From Clostridiales bacterium (GTDB lineage Bacteria > Bacillota > Clostridia > Oscillospirales > Acutalibacteraceae): DNA of 54,619 nucleotides. The stretch spans positions 1 through 54,619 of the forward strand of contig JAAYSC010000001.1 in NCBI GenBank assembly GCA_012524025.1. The letters are read 5' to 3'. Of the stretch, positions 1-7,843 are shown piece after piece. The first letter of the stretch is position 1, and every line of letters starts with the position of its first letter. A model generated the notes under the pieces. It saw only the letters and a list, made by a program, of their open reading frames with translations, was not told the origin of the DNA and ran no database searches. The position numbers and the translations under genes were made by a program.

Positions 1-123
1 ATCATCTTGCATACACCTCAGTTCGTGTTTTTTCGCAAATTCATTGTACTGATTCTTTGTATGCAAGGGAAGTGGTTCGCGCCATTTCCCTTTATTTTTT
101 GCCAATGATAATTTTACACTAAG
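1..123. repeat. left copy of the contig-terminal inverted repeat
   Basis: This stretch matches the reverse complement of 54493-54615 at 120 of 123 positions, with differences at 57, 78 and 106. Similarity stops sharply after position 123. It contains a 10-bp inverted pair (6-15 with 58-67, CTTGCATACA/TGTATGCAAG) and a hairpin at 67-90 followed by TTTATTTTTT, which would act as an intrinsic terminator for transcripts entering from the left. Read outward on the minus strand from a TTG at 105-103 there is an uninterrupted 35-codon frame (LAKNKGKWREPLPLHTKNQY, then NEFAKKHELRCMQDD) that runs off the contig and could be the start of a transposase-like gene. I cannot name a family. It is probably the edge of a dispersed mobile element at which assembly stopped. 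Confidence 0.85.
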
Positions 124-339
124 TATCTGCAGGGGTCGACTTCTTTTTTTGTTTCCGTTTTTCAATACGGTTTTCTCAAAAATTTCTTGCAAGGCCGGTC
201 AAGATATCTTTCACCTTTTAATGAATAATTTTGCTTTGCGCCCTTATAATTTTCGCCTCATGAATAGTTTTTTTATTTCCTTTAGCTCTTAATTAATGAT
301 AAATCCACTTTTTTAAGGTAAAGCTTTTCTACTTGCAAT

Positions 340-369
340 TGTGGAAAACTCTGTGGAAACTGTTGATAA
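340..369 (-). promoter_or_regulatory. cluster of three DnaA-box-like 9-mers in an AT-rich gap
   Basis: The 390-bp gap between the terminal repeat and the first terminator holds no credible gene. It has three 9-mers close to the DnaA box TGTGGATAA: TGTGGAAAA at 340-348, TGTGGAAAC at 352-360 and TGTTGATAA at 361-369. Around them are AT-rich tracts and a repeated AAGGTAAA motif at 315-322 and 382-389. The boxes carry one, two and one mismatches to the consensus. Gene polarity and base skew argue against this being the origin itself, so a DnaA-titration site, a fragment of a regulatory region, or chance are all possible. Confidence 0.3.
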
Positions 370-516
370 GTCCCCCATTTTAAGGTAAAAAGTAAGCTTT
401 TTTACTTTACTCAGCCCTTTTTCCCTATTTTTTTGCTTTTTAAGGAATTTTGTATATACAGCTGCATATACATTTTTACTTTTGCAAGCCACCCTGCAAA
501 AACACATTTTTAAAAG

Positions 517-567
517 AAATCAGGCCAACAGAGTCTTAGATCTTTCTTTACTCGATTGGCCTGATTT
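517..567 (-). terminator. hairpin terminator after the DUF4838 gene
   Basis: A perfect 12-bp stem (AAATCAGGCCAA at 517-528 with TTGGCCTGATTT at 556-567) encloses a 27-nt loop just beyond the stop codon at 573. On the minus strand it is followed by CTTTTAAAAA. The loop is long and the T tract is short, so it may be a weak terminator or mainly a 3' end stabiliser. Confidence 0.6.
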
Positions 568-572
568 AGGGT

Positions 573-2468
573 TTATTTTTTATCGTACCAATTACATGGG
601 GTTTTTCCGAAGTCCGGATTTTCTGTAAGCGGCTCCCATTCTTTTAACCTGCTTATGCCATATTTTTTGTAATCTTGGTAGATAAGCTTGTTTTCATCCT
701 TCCAGTGTAAGGGGTTGCTCAGGCGAGAAAACTCATCTAACTTGTTGCAAGCCTTCCAATAGCGCCAGGAAAGCTCTGAGCGTTTAACCCTGTCATATAC
801 TTCCTTGTTTTCAGCCAAGTCGGCTGCCTTCTTCCAAAGCTCATTACAATATTCAATTTCATTGGGGGTCAGCTTGAAGATTCCCTTCTTGTCCATCCCG
901 TCAAAGATATGCATATGATGGTAATCTACCCCGCTGTGACTTATGGTCATGTTTATATACTCACGCACATATTGCCACCCCTTGCCGTAATAGGCCCGCA
1001 AAAATTCATTCATGGTGGCATCATAGTCAATATAAGGGTCCCATAGCAACTTGCAAAGCAGGTAGGCTCTTAATTCCGCAAATTCAGCATCAGAGCTTGC
1101 TGCCATGTAATTGCCCTCTTCATATATACCTTTTACATTGTTTTCCGCAAAAAACTGCATATTGTTTTGCATAACACCGAAATTATTAAAAGGCCCCAAA
1201 AAATGCGAATAGTTGGTCGTGTAATCCCAGATATAAATGCGTTGGCAAATTTCTTTCCAACCGATCAGGTCCTCGTAAAAATGAGCATTGGCGCCACACA
1301 AGGGGTCACTTATGTTATGTGCAAAGCAACACTCAATGGAACAGAGCCTGATAATAACATTTTCTCGAGGCTTTACATGTTTGGGTGGTTTTCTCGTGTA
1401 TTGATAGGCAAAGGTATCAAAGGCCACATTGGGGAATTCATCTTTCAGGGCATGGGCCACGGCATTGACAAAGTGTAGCATAGTGCCGGCTTGAGAGCCT
1501 TCATGGTCATCAAGCGCCTTGCAAGTGCTGCAAACGCAGTAGTTTTGATTGTCATGCTGGGTTAGGGAGACTATCTGCGCTTGTGGGTTTGCCAGCAAGG
1601 TCTGCCTAACTTCTTCAATTATAATTCTGAGGACATCGGGGTTGGTAAGGCAAGGCTGGTCGGGTGACCTCTTCCCCGTTCTTACACCCAGGGCATAGTA
1701 TTCGGGGTGGCTGTCAAAATACTTCCAGGCAGGTAGAAAAACCGTGGTCAGGGTATGGGCAAAACTGCCCGCATAGCCCATGTTGCCGCCTTCTTCTTCC
1801 GACAGCTTGCGGTAGACATTACCGTTTTGCTTGTTGGCCAGGCTGTAAATTTTGTCCCTGGGGCTTATCCAGTCGGTTTCCCGGTATTCAAAATAGGGCT
1901 TTTCTTTTATATCGATATCTTTGGGGATTTTTAAGTCTTCCATTTTCGGTATCTGAATAAGGTCGGCAGTAAACCAACGGCAACCCAAGGCTTCTTCCAA
2001 GAAGGTGAAGACACCATAGAGCGTTCCCCTGGTTTGCCCACCCGCTATTATAAGTGTGGGGCCTATTGTCTTAATAATATAACCCTCTTGGCCCAAGTCC
2101 TCACAGTCTACTTGGTAGCGCCCACTGTGTTCCCGGTTTGTTTTACCGACTATTATCTCTTTTTCACTCTCGGCTACATCGTCCTTTACAATAGGAAAGC
2201 TCACACCGCAAATTTGCTGCAAATAGCCTTGTAAAACTTCAGCGGCATAAGCTTCCGACGGCGAACTCTCGTTTGCGGTAACTATAACATAATCTGTTTG
2301 CCCGTCTTGACTTATCTGCATTGTTTCCACCTCAATTGTTTCAATTTCATCAGGCGGCGGTTCAAAGGGAGCGAGGGGCGGGTTAATCATGGCAATCAGG
2401 GCCATGACCAAGCCCAGTACAAGTGTAAAAAGCTTTTTGAGGACACTGAACTTTTGCAAAAACGACAT
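573..2468 (-). CDS. membrane-anchored DUF4838 protein, putative glycoside hydrolase-like
   Basis: A 631-residue protein with an N-terminal hydrophobic segment (about residues 10-30) that would act as an uncleaved anchor or signal sequence. A Pro-rich linker follows. Then comes an alpha-glucuronidase/GH20-like N-terminal domain (about 45-170, with GTLYGVFTFLEEALGCRWF) and a DUF4838 region (about 240-520) carrying a CVCSTC cysteine cluster. The family is linked to glycan degradation, but its catalytic residues are not settled. The start is the ATG at 2468 behind AAAGGAG; a TTG one codon upstream is less likely. It begins 24 bp after the enolase stop with no terminator between, so it may be read through from eno. 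The substrate is unknown. Confidence 0.8.
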   Translation of the reverse strand: MSFLQKFSVLKKLFTLVLGLVMALIAMINPPLAPFEPPPDEIETIEVETMQISQDGQTDYVIVTANESSPSEAYAAEVLQGYLQQICGVSFPIVKDDVAESEKEIIVGKTNREHSGRYQVDCEDLGQEGYIIKTIGPTLIIAGGQTRGTLYGVFTFLEEALGCRWFTADLIQIPKMEDLKIPKDIDIKEKPYFEYRETDWISPRDKIYSLANKQNGNVYRKLSEEEGGNMGYAGSFAHTLTTVFLPAWKYFDSHPEYYALGVRTGKRSPDQPCLTNPDVLRIIIEEVRQTLLANPQAQIVSLTQHDNQNYCVCSTCKALDDHEGSQAGTMLHFVNAVAHALKDEFPNVAFDTFAYQYTRKPPKHVKPRENVIIRLCSIECCFAHNISDPLCGANAHFYEDLIGWKEICQRIYIWDYTTNYSHFLGPFNNFGVMQNNMQFFAENNVKGIYEEGNYMAASSDAEFAELRAYLLCKLLWDPYIDYDATMNEFLRAYYGKGWQYVREYINMTISHSGVDYHHMHIFDGMDKKGIFKLTPNEIEYCNELWKKAADLAENKEVYDRVKRSELSWRYWKACNKLDEFSRLSNPLHWKDENKLIYQDYKKYGISRLKEWEPLTENPDFGKTPCNWYDKK

Positions 2469-2492
2469 CAAATCACTCCTTTTTACATGGGT

Positions 2493-3809
<1,317 letters not shown>

Positions 3810-3837
3810 TTATATTTTCTTGGCTTGCTTTAAACTG

Positions 3838-3866
3838 ATTATACATAATTTAACAAAGGCTAACAA
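3838..3866 (-). promoter_or_regulatory. sigma-A-type promoter of eno
   Basis: On the minus strand, TTGTTA (3861-3866) and a perfect TATAAT (3838-3843) are separated by 17 bp. They lie about 45 bp upstream of the eno start codon and downstream of the pckG terminator. Confidence 0.65.
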
Positions 3867-3886
3867 GCTCAATGAAAGTCTAAAAA

Positions 3887-3913
3887 GACCGCGGAGCCTG
3901 TGGCTCCGCGGTC
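3887..3913 (-). terminator. intrinsic terminator of pckG
   Basis: A perfect 12-bp GC-rich stem (GACCGCGGAGCC at 3887-3898, GGCTCCGCGGTC at 3902-3913) with a 3-nt loop. On the minus strand it is followed by TTTTTAGACTTT. It lies 11 bp beyond the pckG stop codon. Confidence 0.9.
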
Positions 3914-3924
3914 AAGCTTGTGTT

Positions 3925-5703
3925 TTATTTTATATTATCTTTTAATTGGTCAAGGGCATCGGACAACTCTTTTGGCAGCCTGTCAAACTTTTTGTAGAAT
4001 TCTTCGATTCCTTCGGCCTCTTCCTTCCAAAGCTCCTTGTCAACCTCAAGTATTCCTTCAAGTCGCTCAAAGCTGATTTGATCTTCAATGCCTTCAAGGT
4101 TAATATCCTTGGCGTAAGGGACATAGCCGATTGGGGTTTCTTCAGCGTCAATGGTACCTTCACAGCGTTGAATTATCCAGTCTAAAACCCGCATATTGTC
4201 ACCGAAGCCCGGCCAGATGAACTTGTTGTTCTCATCCCTGCGGAACCAGTTTACATTAAAGAATTTGGGAGCCACATCGGAATTTACCTTCTTGCCGATG
4301 TCTATCCAGTGTTGCCAATAATCTGCCATGTTATAGCCGCAGAAGGGCAGCATGGCCATGGGGTCACGCCTTACCTGACCTTGGGCAAGGTAGGCGGCAG
4401 CGGTGGTTTCCGAAGCCATTACGGAACCCACGAAAACACCGTGGTCCCAATCTGTGGCTTCGTATACCAAGGGGGCTAATTTAGCCCTACGCCCGCCGAA
4501 AACTATTGCGGACAGACGAACGCCTTTGGGGTTTTCAAATTCACTGCTGATACTGGGGCAGTTGACTGCCGGAGCCGTAAAACGGCTGTTGGGGTTGGCG
4601 CCCACAACATCGCTTTCTTTACCGTTCCAGGGGTTGCCCTTCCAGTCAAGCGCATTGGTCGGCGGGTTATTATCAAGGTCTTCCCACCAAACTGTATTAT
4701 TGTCAAGGTCATGAACGACATTGGTAAAGATTGTGCCTTCCCTGGTAGAAGCCAAGGCATTGTAGTTTGATTTTTCGTTGGTTCCCGGTGCAACGCCGAA
4801 AAAGCCGTTTTCGGGGTTGATGGCATAGAGTGCACCGTCTTCGCCTTGTTTAATCCAGGCAATATCGTCACCTACGCACCAAACCTTGTAGCCCTTATTG
4901 AGGTAACCTTCGGGCGGAATCATCATGGCAAGGTTGGTCTTACCGCAAGCGGAGGGGAAGGCGGCCGCAATATATTTAATTTCGCCGTCCGGCTTTTCAA
5001 CACCCAGTATGAGCATGTGCTCGGCCTGCCAGCCTTCTTTCCAACCTTGGTAGGAAGCAATACGAAGGGCAAAGCACTTTTTACCCAAGAGAACATTCCC
5101 ACCGTAGCCGGAGTTTACCGATATAATGGCATTGTCTTGCGGGAAGTGGCAGATATAGCGGTTTTCTTCATCGATTTGGCACTTGCAGTGAAGGCCGCGA
5201 ACCCAGTCATCACTGTCACCCAAGGCATCAAAAACAGCTGTGCCCACCCTGGTCATAATAACCATATTAAGCACAACATAAATAGAATCTGTAAGTTCAA
5301 CACCGATTTTTGACAAGGGCGAGCCGATGGGCCCCATGGAATAAGGTATAACATACATGGTACGGCCCTTGTAGCCGTCGCGGGCGATGTCATAAAGCAT
5401 TTTGTAAGCTTCGGCAGGATCCATCCAGTTGTTGGTGGGGCCTGCTTCGTCTTCCGTAGGCGTACAAATAAAAGTTCGATGTTCCACACGCGCAACATCA
5501 TTGACCGCTGTGCGGTGCAAATAACAGTCGGGCAAAAGTTCCTGATCGAGTCTGTACATTTCACCGGTGCTGTTTGCCTCTTCGCGCAGTTGTTCGATTT
5601 GCTCTTTGGATCCATCAATAAAAACAACCTTGTCAGGGTTGACAATCGCTTTCATTTCTTCAATCCATTGTAATACCGTTGGGTTTTTTGTTTGGTTTTG
5701 CAT
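3925..5703 (-). CDS. pckG: phosphoenolpyruvate carboxykinase (GTP)
   Basis: A 592-residue enzyme that interconverts oxaloacetate and phosphoenolpyruvate with GTP/GDP. In fermenting anaerobes it often runs toward oxaloacetate. The GTP-type family is shown by the nucleotide loop FPSACGKTNLAM, the metal-binding VGDDIAWIK segment, the ENGFFGVAPGTN loop and the length near 600; the ATP-type enzyme is shorter and has different loops. The start ATG lies behind AAGGGGA. It is a single-gene transcript with its own terminator and a promoter carrying a perfect 10-bp inverted repeat over the -10 box. This suggests repression by a dimeric regulator at the PEP-oxaloacetate node. Confidence 0.97.
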   Translation of the reverse strand: MQNQTKNPTVLQWIEEMKAIVNPDKVVFIDGSKEQIEQLREEANSTGEMYRLDQELLPDCYLHRTAVNDVARVEHRTFICTPTEDEAGPTNNWMDPAEAYKMLYDIARDGYKGRTMYVIPYSMGPIGSPLSKIGVELTDSIYVVLNMVIMTRVGTAVFDALGDSDDWVRGLHCKCQIDEENRYICHFPQDNAIISVNSGYGGNVLLGKKCFALRIASYQGWKEGWQAEHMLILGVEKPDGEIKYIAAAFPSACGKTNLAMMIPPEGYLNKGYKVWCVGDDIAWIKQGEDGALYAINPENGFFGVAPGTNEKSNYNALASTREGTIFTNVVHDLDNNTVWWEDLDNNPPTNALDWKGNPWNGKESDVVGANPNSRFTAPAVNCPSISSEFENPKGVRLSAIVFGGRRAKLAPLVYEATDWDHGVFVGSVMASETTAAAYLAQGQVRRDPMAMLPFCGYNMADYWQHWIDIGKKVNSDVAPKFFNVNWFRRDENNKFIWPGFGDNMRVLDWIIQRCEGTIDAEETPIGYVPYAKDINLEGIEDQISFERLEGILEVDKELWKEEAEGIEEFYKKFDRLPKELSDALDQLKDNIK

Positions 5704-5760
5704 GGTTTTCCCCTTTCTTCTTTACTCGAAGGCCAAAAAATAAAACGAACAGGCCCCGAG

Positions 5761-5808
5761 TATAATTAACTACCCGTTAATTATAGGGCAAGAGCTTTAT
5801 CAATTCAA
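5761..5808 (-). promoter_or_regulatory. pckG promoter with a perfect inverted repeat over the -10 box
   Basis: On the minus strand TTGAAT (5803-5808) and TATAAT (5780-5785) are 17 bp apart. The -10 box forms one arm of a perfect inverted repeat: TATAATTAAC (5761-5770), spacer TACCC, GTTAATTATA (5776-5785). A protein dimer bound there would cover the -10 box and the start site, so repression is the natural reading. The arm order (TTAAC then GTTAA) is opposite to a Rex site. I cannot assign the regulator. Confidence 0.7.
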
Positions 5809-5908
5809 TTATCTATATGTAAAGATTTAGCCTTTTTTTATCTTTTTTTAGGTTAAAATGAATAAATCAAGGTTCAAAGTTGCAAAATTTGCTCTTTTGA
5901 AACCCTTT

Positions 5909-6916
5909 TTAGCCTTCAATCGCACTTGTGGCGCAAGCATTAAGTGTTAAATCTGCAAAATTGCCGGCCTTGTATTCGTAAAAAGCTTGAGAGCCCACCA
6001 TGGCGGCATTGTCACAACAAAGCGGAAGTTGGGGCATAAAAAGCTCATAGCCTTCAGCTTGACTGATTGCTTCAAAACCCCTTCGCAAGTGCGAATTAGC
6101 CGAAACACCTCCGGCCAAAACAAGCTTCTTAAAGCCAAAATCCCGGGCTGCTCGCAGGGTGTTGTCCACTAAACAGACCGTAACGGACTTCATATACGAA
6201 GCACCGAAATCTTCAAGAGAGATCTCTTCACCTTTTTGCTTGGCAGAATTTATCTGATTTAAGGCCGCGGTTTTAAGCCCGGAAAAGCTAAAGTCATATT
6301 CACTGCCTTCCACCCTGGGGTAGGGAAATTTATAAGCCCCCGCATTACCGTGCGAGCAGGCCCTGTCCATATTAAGACCCCCGGGGTAGGGCAAGCCCAA
6401 AGCACGGGCCACCTTGTCCATAGCTTCGCCTGCGGCATCGTCTCGCGTGCGCCCCAAAGTTTCAAAGCAAGTATAGTCATCCACCCTGATAATATGGCTG
6501 TGGCCACCTGAAACCACCAAGGACAAGAAAGGTGGCTCTAACTTGGGGTGGGCAATATAATTGGCAGCAATATGCGAACGCAGATGGTGGACGGGGATTA
6601 GAGGCAGGCCGGTGGCGTAGGATAGGCCTTTTGCATAATTGACGCCAACCAAGAGGGCCCCAATCAGGCCCGGGGTATGGGTGACTGCTATGGCATCAAG
6701 GTCAGAAAAATCGCATTCGGCACCCTTCAAAGCGGTATCAACTACGCCTGAAATTGCCTCGATATGCCGTCTTGAGGCAATCTCGGGCACTACGCCGCCG
6801 TAAATAATGTGTTCTTCTACCTGTGAAGCGACAATGTTGGACAAAACCGTCCGCCCGTCTTCCACAACAGCTGCCGCTGTTTCATCACAAGAAGTTTCTA
6901 TAGCTAAAATTTTCAT
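5909..6916 (-). CDS. tsaD: tRNA N6-adenosine threonylcarbamoyltransferase subunit TsaD
   Basis: TsaD transfers the threonylcarbamoyl group from threonylcarbamoyl-AMP to A37 of ANN-decoding tRNAs, working with TsaB and TsaE. The sequence opens with MKILAIETSCDETAAAV, has the metal-binding HLRSH motif, SGGHSHI, the nucleotide loop GEAMDKVARALGLPYPGG and AGGVSANSHLRR. The ATG at 6916 gives the family's usual N-terminus (335 residues); in-frame GTG and TTG codons lie just upstream, and the ribosome-binding site is poor. It lies 13 bp after rimI. TsaB and TsaE are not in the window. The order polA, phosphatase, rimI, tsaD suggests one transcript. Confidence 0.95.
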   Translation of the reverse strand: MKILAIETSCDETAAAVVEDGRTVLSNIVASQVEEHIIYGGVVPEIASRRHIEAISGVVDTALKGAECDFSDLDAIAVTHTPGLIGALLVGVNYAKGLSYATGLPLIPVHHLRSHIAANYIAHPKLEPPFLSLVVSGGHSHIIRVDDYTCFETLGRTRDDAAGEAMDKVARALGLPYPGGLNMDRACSHGNAGAYKFPYPRVEGSEYDFSFSGLKTAALNQINSAKQKGEEISLEDFGASYMKSVTVCLVDNTLRAARDFGFKKLVLAGGVSANSHLRRGFEAISQAEGYELFMPQLPLCCDNAAMVGSQAFYEYKAGNFADLTLNACATSAIEG

Positions 6917-6929
6917 TCCCAACACCAAC

Positions 6930-7400
6930 CTAATCTTCTCTTTCAGATGCTGAATATTTAAAATACTTGGTCATAATCAGGGCATCTTCTCTTGGCTTTG
7001 CATAATAATCATAACGCTTACCGACAATTTCAAAACCCTTTTCTTTATATAAATTTATGGCTGCTATGTTGCCGGCACACACTTCCAGCGTTATAAAATC
7101 GCAAGCGCGCGCTTTGGCAGCCTCACAAGCCTTATCCAAAAGTGCTCGCCCAATCCCCTGCCGCCGATAGGCCGGGCGGACGGCAAGATTGTGGATGTTG
7201 CTCTCGCCGCAGACTTCTTGTGTGCCTATATAGCCCGCAACCCGACCGTCTTCGAGAGTGGCCACCAGGTAAAAAGAAAGGGGGCTTTCAAAGTCTGCCA
7301 TCAAGCTCTTGTAAGAACGCGGCGATTCAAAGCATTCTTTTTCAATTGAAGCCAGAGATTTTACATCCCGGGCTTCAAGTATTCTTATAACACATTTCAT
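6930..7400 (-). CDS. rimI: GNAT N-acetyltransferase of the RimI type
   Basis: A 156-residue GNAT-fold acetyltransferase. RimI proteins acetylate the N-terminal residue of ribosomal protein bS18, and some homologues act on other proteins. The acetyl-CoA loop is clear (LAVRPAYRRQGIGRALL, about residues 90-107), followed by the family's NIAAINLYKEKGFEIVGKR segment and a YDYY stretch. Its start codon overlaps the stop of the upstream phosphatase gene by 4 bp, so translation is probably coupled. The rimI-tsaD pairing is common in Bacillota and supports the RimI label over a generic GNAT. The substrate has not been shown from sequence. Confidence 0.88.
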   Translation of the reverse strand: MKCVIRILEARDVKSLASIEKECFESPRSYKSLMADFESPLSFYLVATLEDGRVAGYIGTQEVCGESNIHNLAVRPAYRRQGIGRALLDKACEAAKARACDFITLEVCAGNIAAINLYKEKGFEIVGKRYDYYAKPREDALIMTKYFKYSASERED

Positions 7401-7837
7401 AAGCTGTTTTCGTTTTTGGCTGTTAATTCTTCCAACAAGTCAAGCAGGCCCTCGGCTATTTGATTTGCGGTAGCCTTATAAAGGTCTAAACTACCGCCGA
7501 AGGGGTCTGCTACGCCACCTGCTAAAATTCTGATTTTTTCTTTATCCGCACCTTCAAGCATCAAGGCATGTTGGGCGGACATACAGACGAAAAGGTCGAT
7601 ATCCCGGGCCATCAAAGGATTATATTTTCGCGAACGATGCTCGGATATATCAGCACCGTGGTCCGCTGCGACCAGCACTGCATTGGGCTGGGCCGGGTCA
7701 CCGGCAAAGGCATGGGTACCCGCGCTTTCACAAACAAAACCTTCAATCCCCTTCTTTTCCAAAAGCACCTTAAAAATACCTTCGGCCATGGGGCTGCGGC
7801 AAGTGTTACCGCTACAAATAAAGATGATTTTTTTCAT
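7397..7837 (-). CDS. low-molecular-weight phosphatase, possibly YwlE-like protein-arginine phosphatase
   Basis: A 146-residue member of the low-molecular-weight protein tyrosine phosphatase family. The P-loop is CSGNTCRS with nucleophile Cys8 and Arg14, and the general acid is Asp111 in ADPFGG. In Bacillus YwlE the threonine in GNTCRSPMAE, where tyrosine phosphatases usually have isoleucine, steers specificity to phosphoarginine. The same threonine (Thr12) is present here. That makes arginine phosphatase the better guess, and predicts a McsB-type arginine kinase elsewhere in the genome; none is visible here. It starts 6 bp after polA ends and overlaps rimI by 4 bp. Confidence 0.85.
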   Translation of the reverse strand: MKKIIFICSGNTCRSPMAEGIFKVLLEKKGIEGFVCESAGTHAFAGDPAQPNAVLVAADHGADISEHRSRKYNPLMARDIDLFVCMSAQHALMLEGADKEKIRILAGGVADPFGGSLDLYKATANQIAEGLLDLLEELTAKNENSL

Positions 7838-7843
7838 CTGTTC

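Noticed and set aside
1-105. Inward-reading frame in the terminal repeat, ending in TGA/TAA at 106-111
   Set aside because: Two of the three differences between copies are synonymous in this frame, but three changes are too few to prove coding, and the translation is an unlikely Phe/Ile-rich stretch.
313-507. Short frame of 64 codons on the minus strand in the left gap
   Set aside because: It has no ribosome-binding site or recognisable family and overlaps the DnaA-like boxes. The composition is that of AT-rich non-coding DNA.
124-516. Chromosomal replication origin
   Set aside because: Only three imperfect boxes are present, dnaA/dnaN are not nearby, and gene orientation and skew put the origin to the right of the window.
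5761-5785. Rex (NADH-sensing) operator at pckG
   Set aside because: Rex sites read TTGTTAA-N4-TTAACAA. Here the arms are in the opposite order and lack the flanking TTG/CAA.
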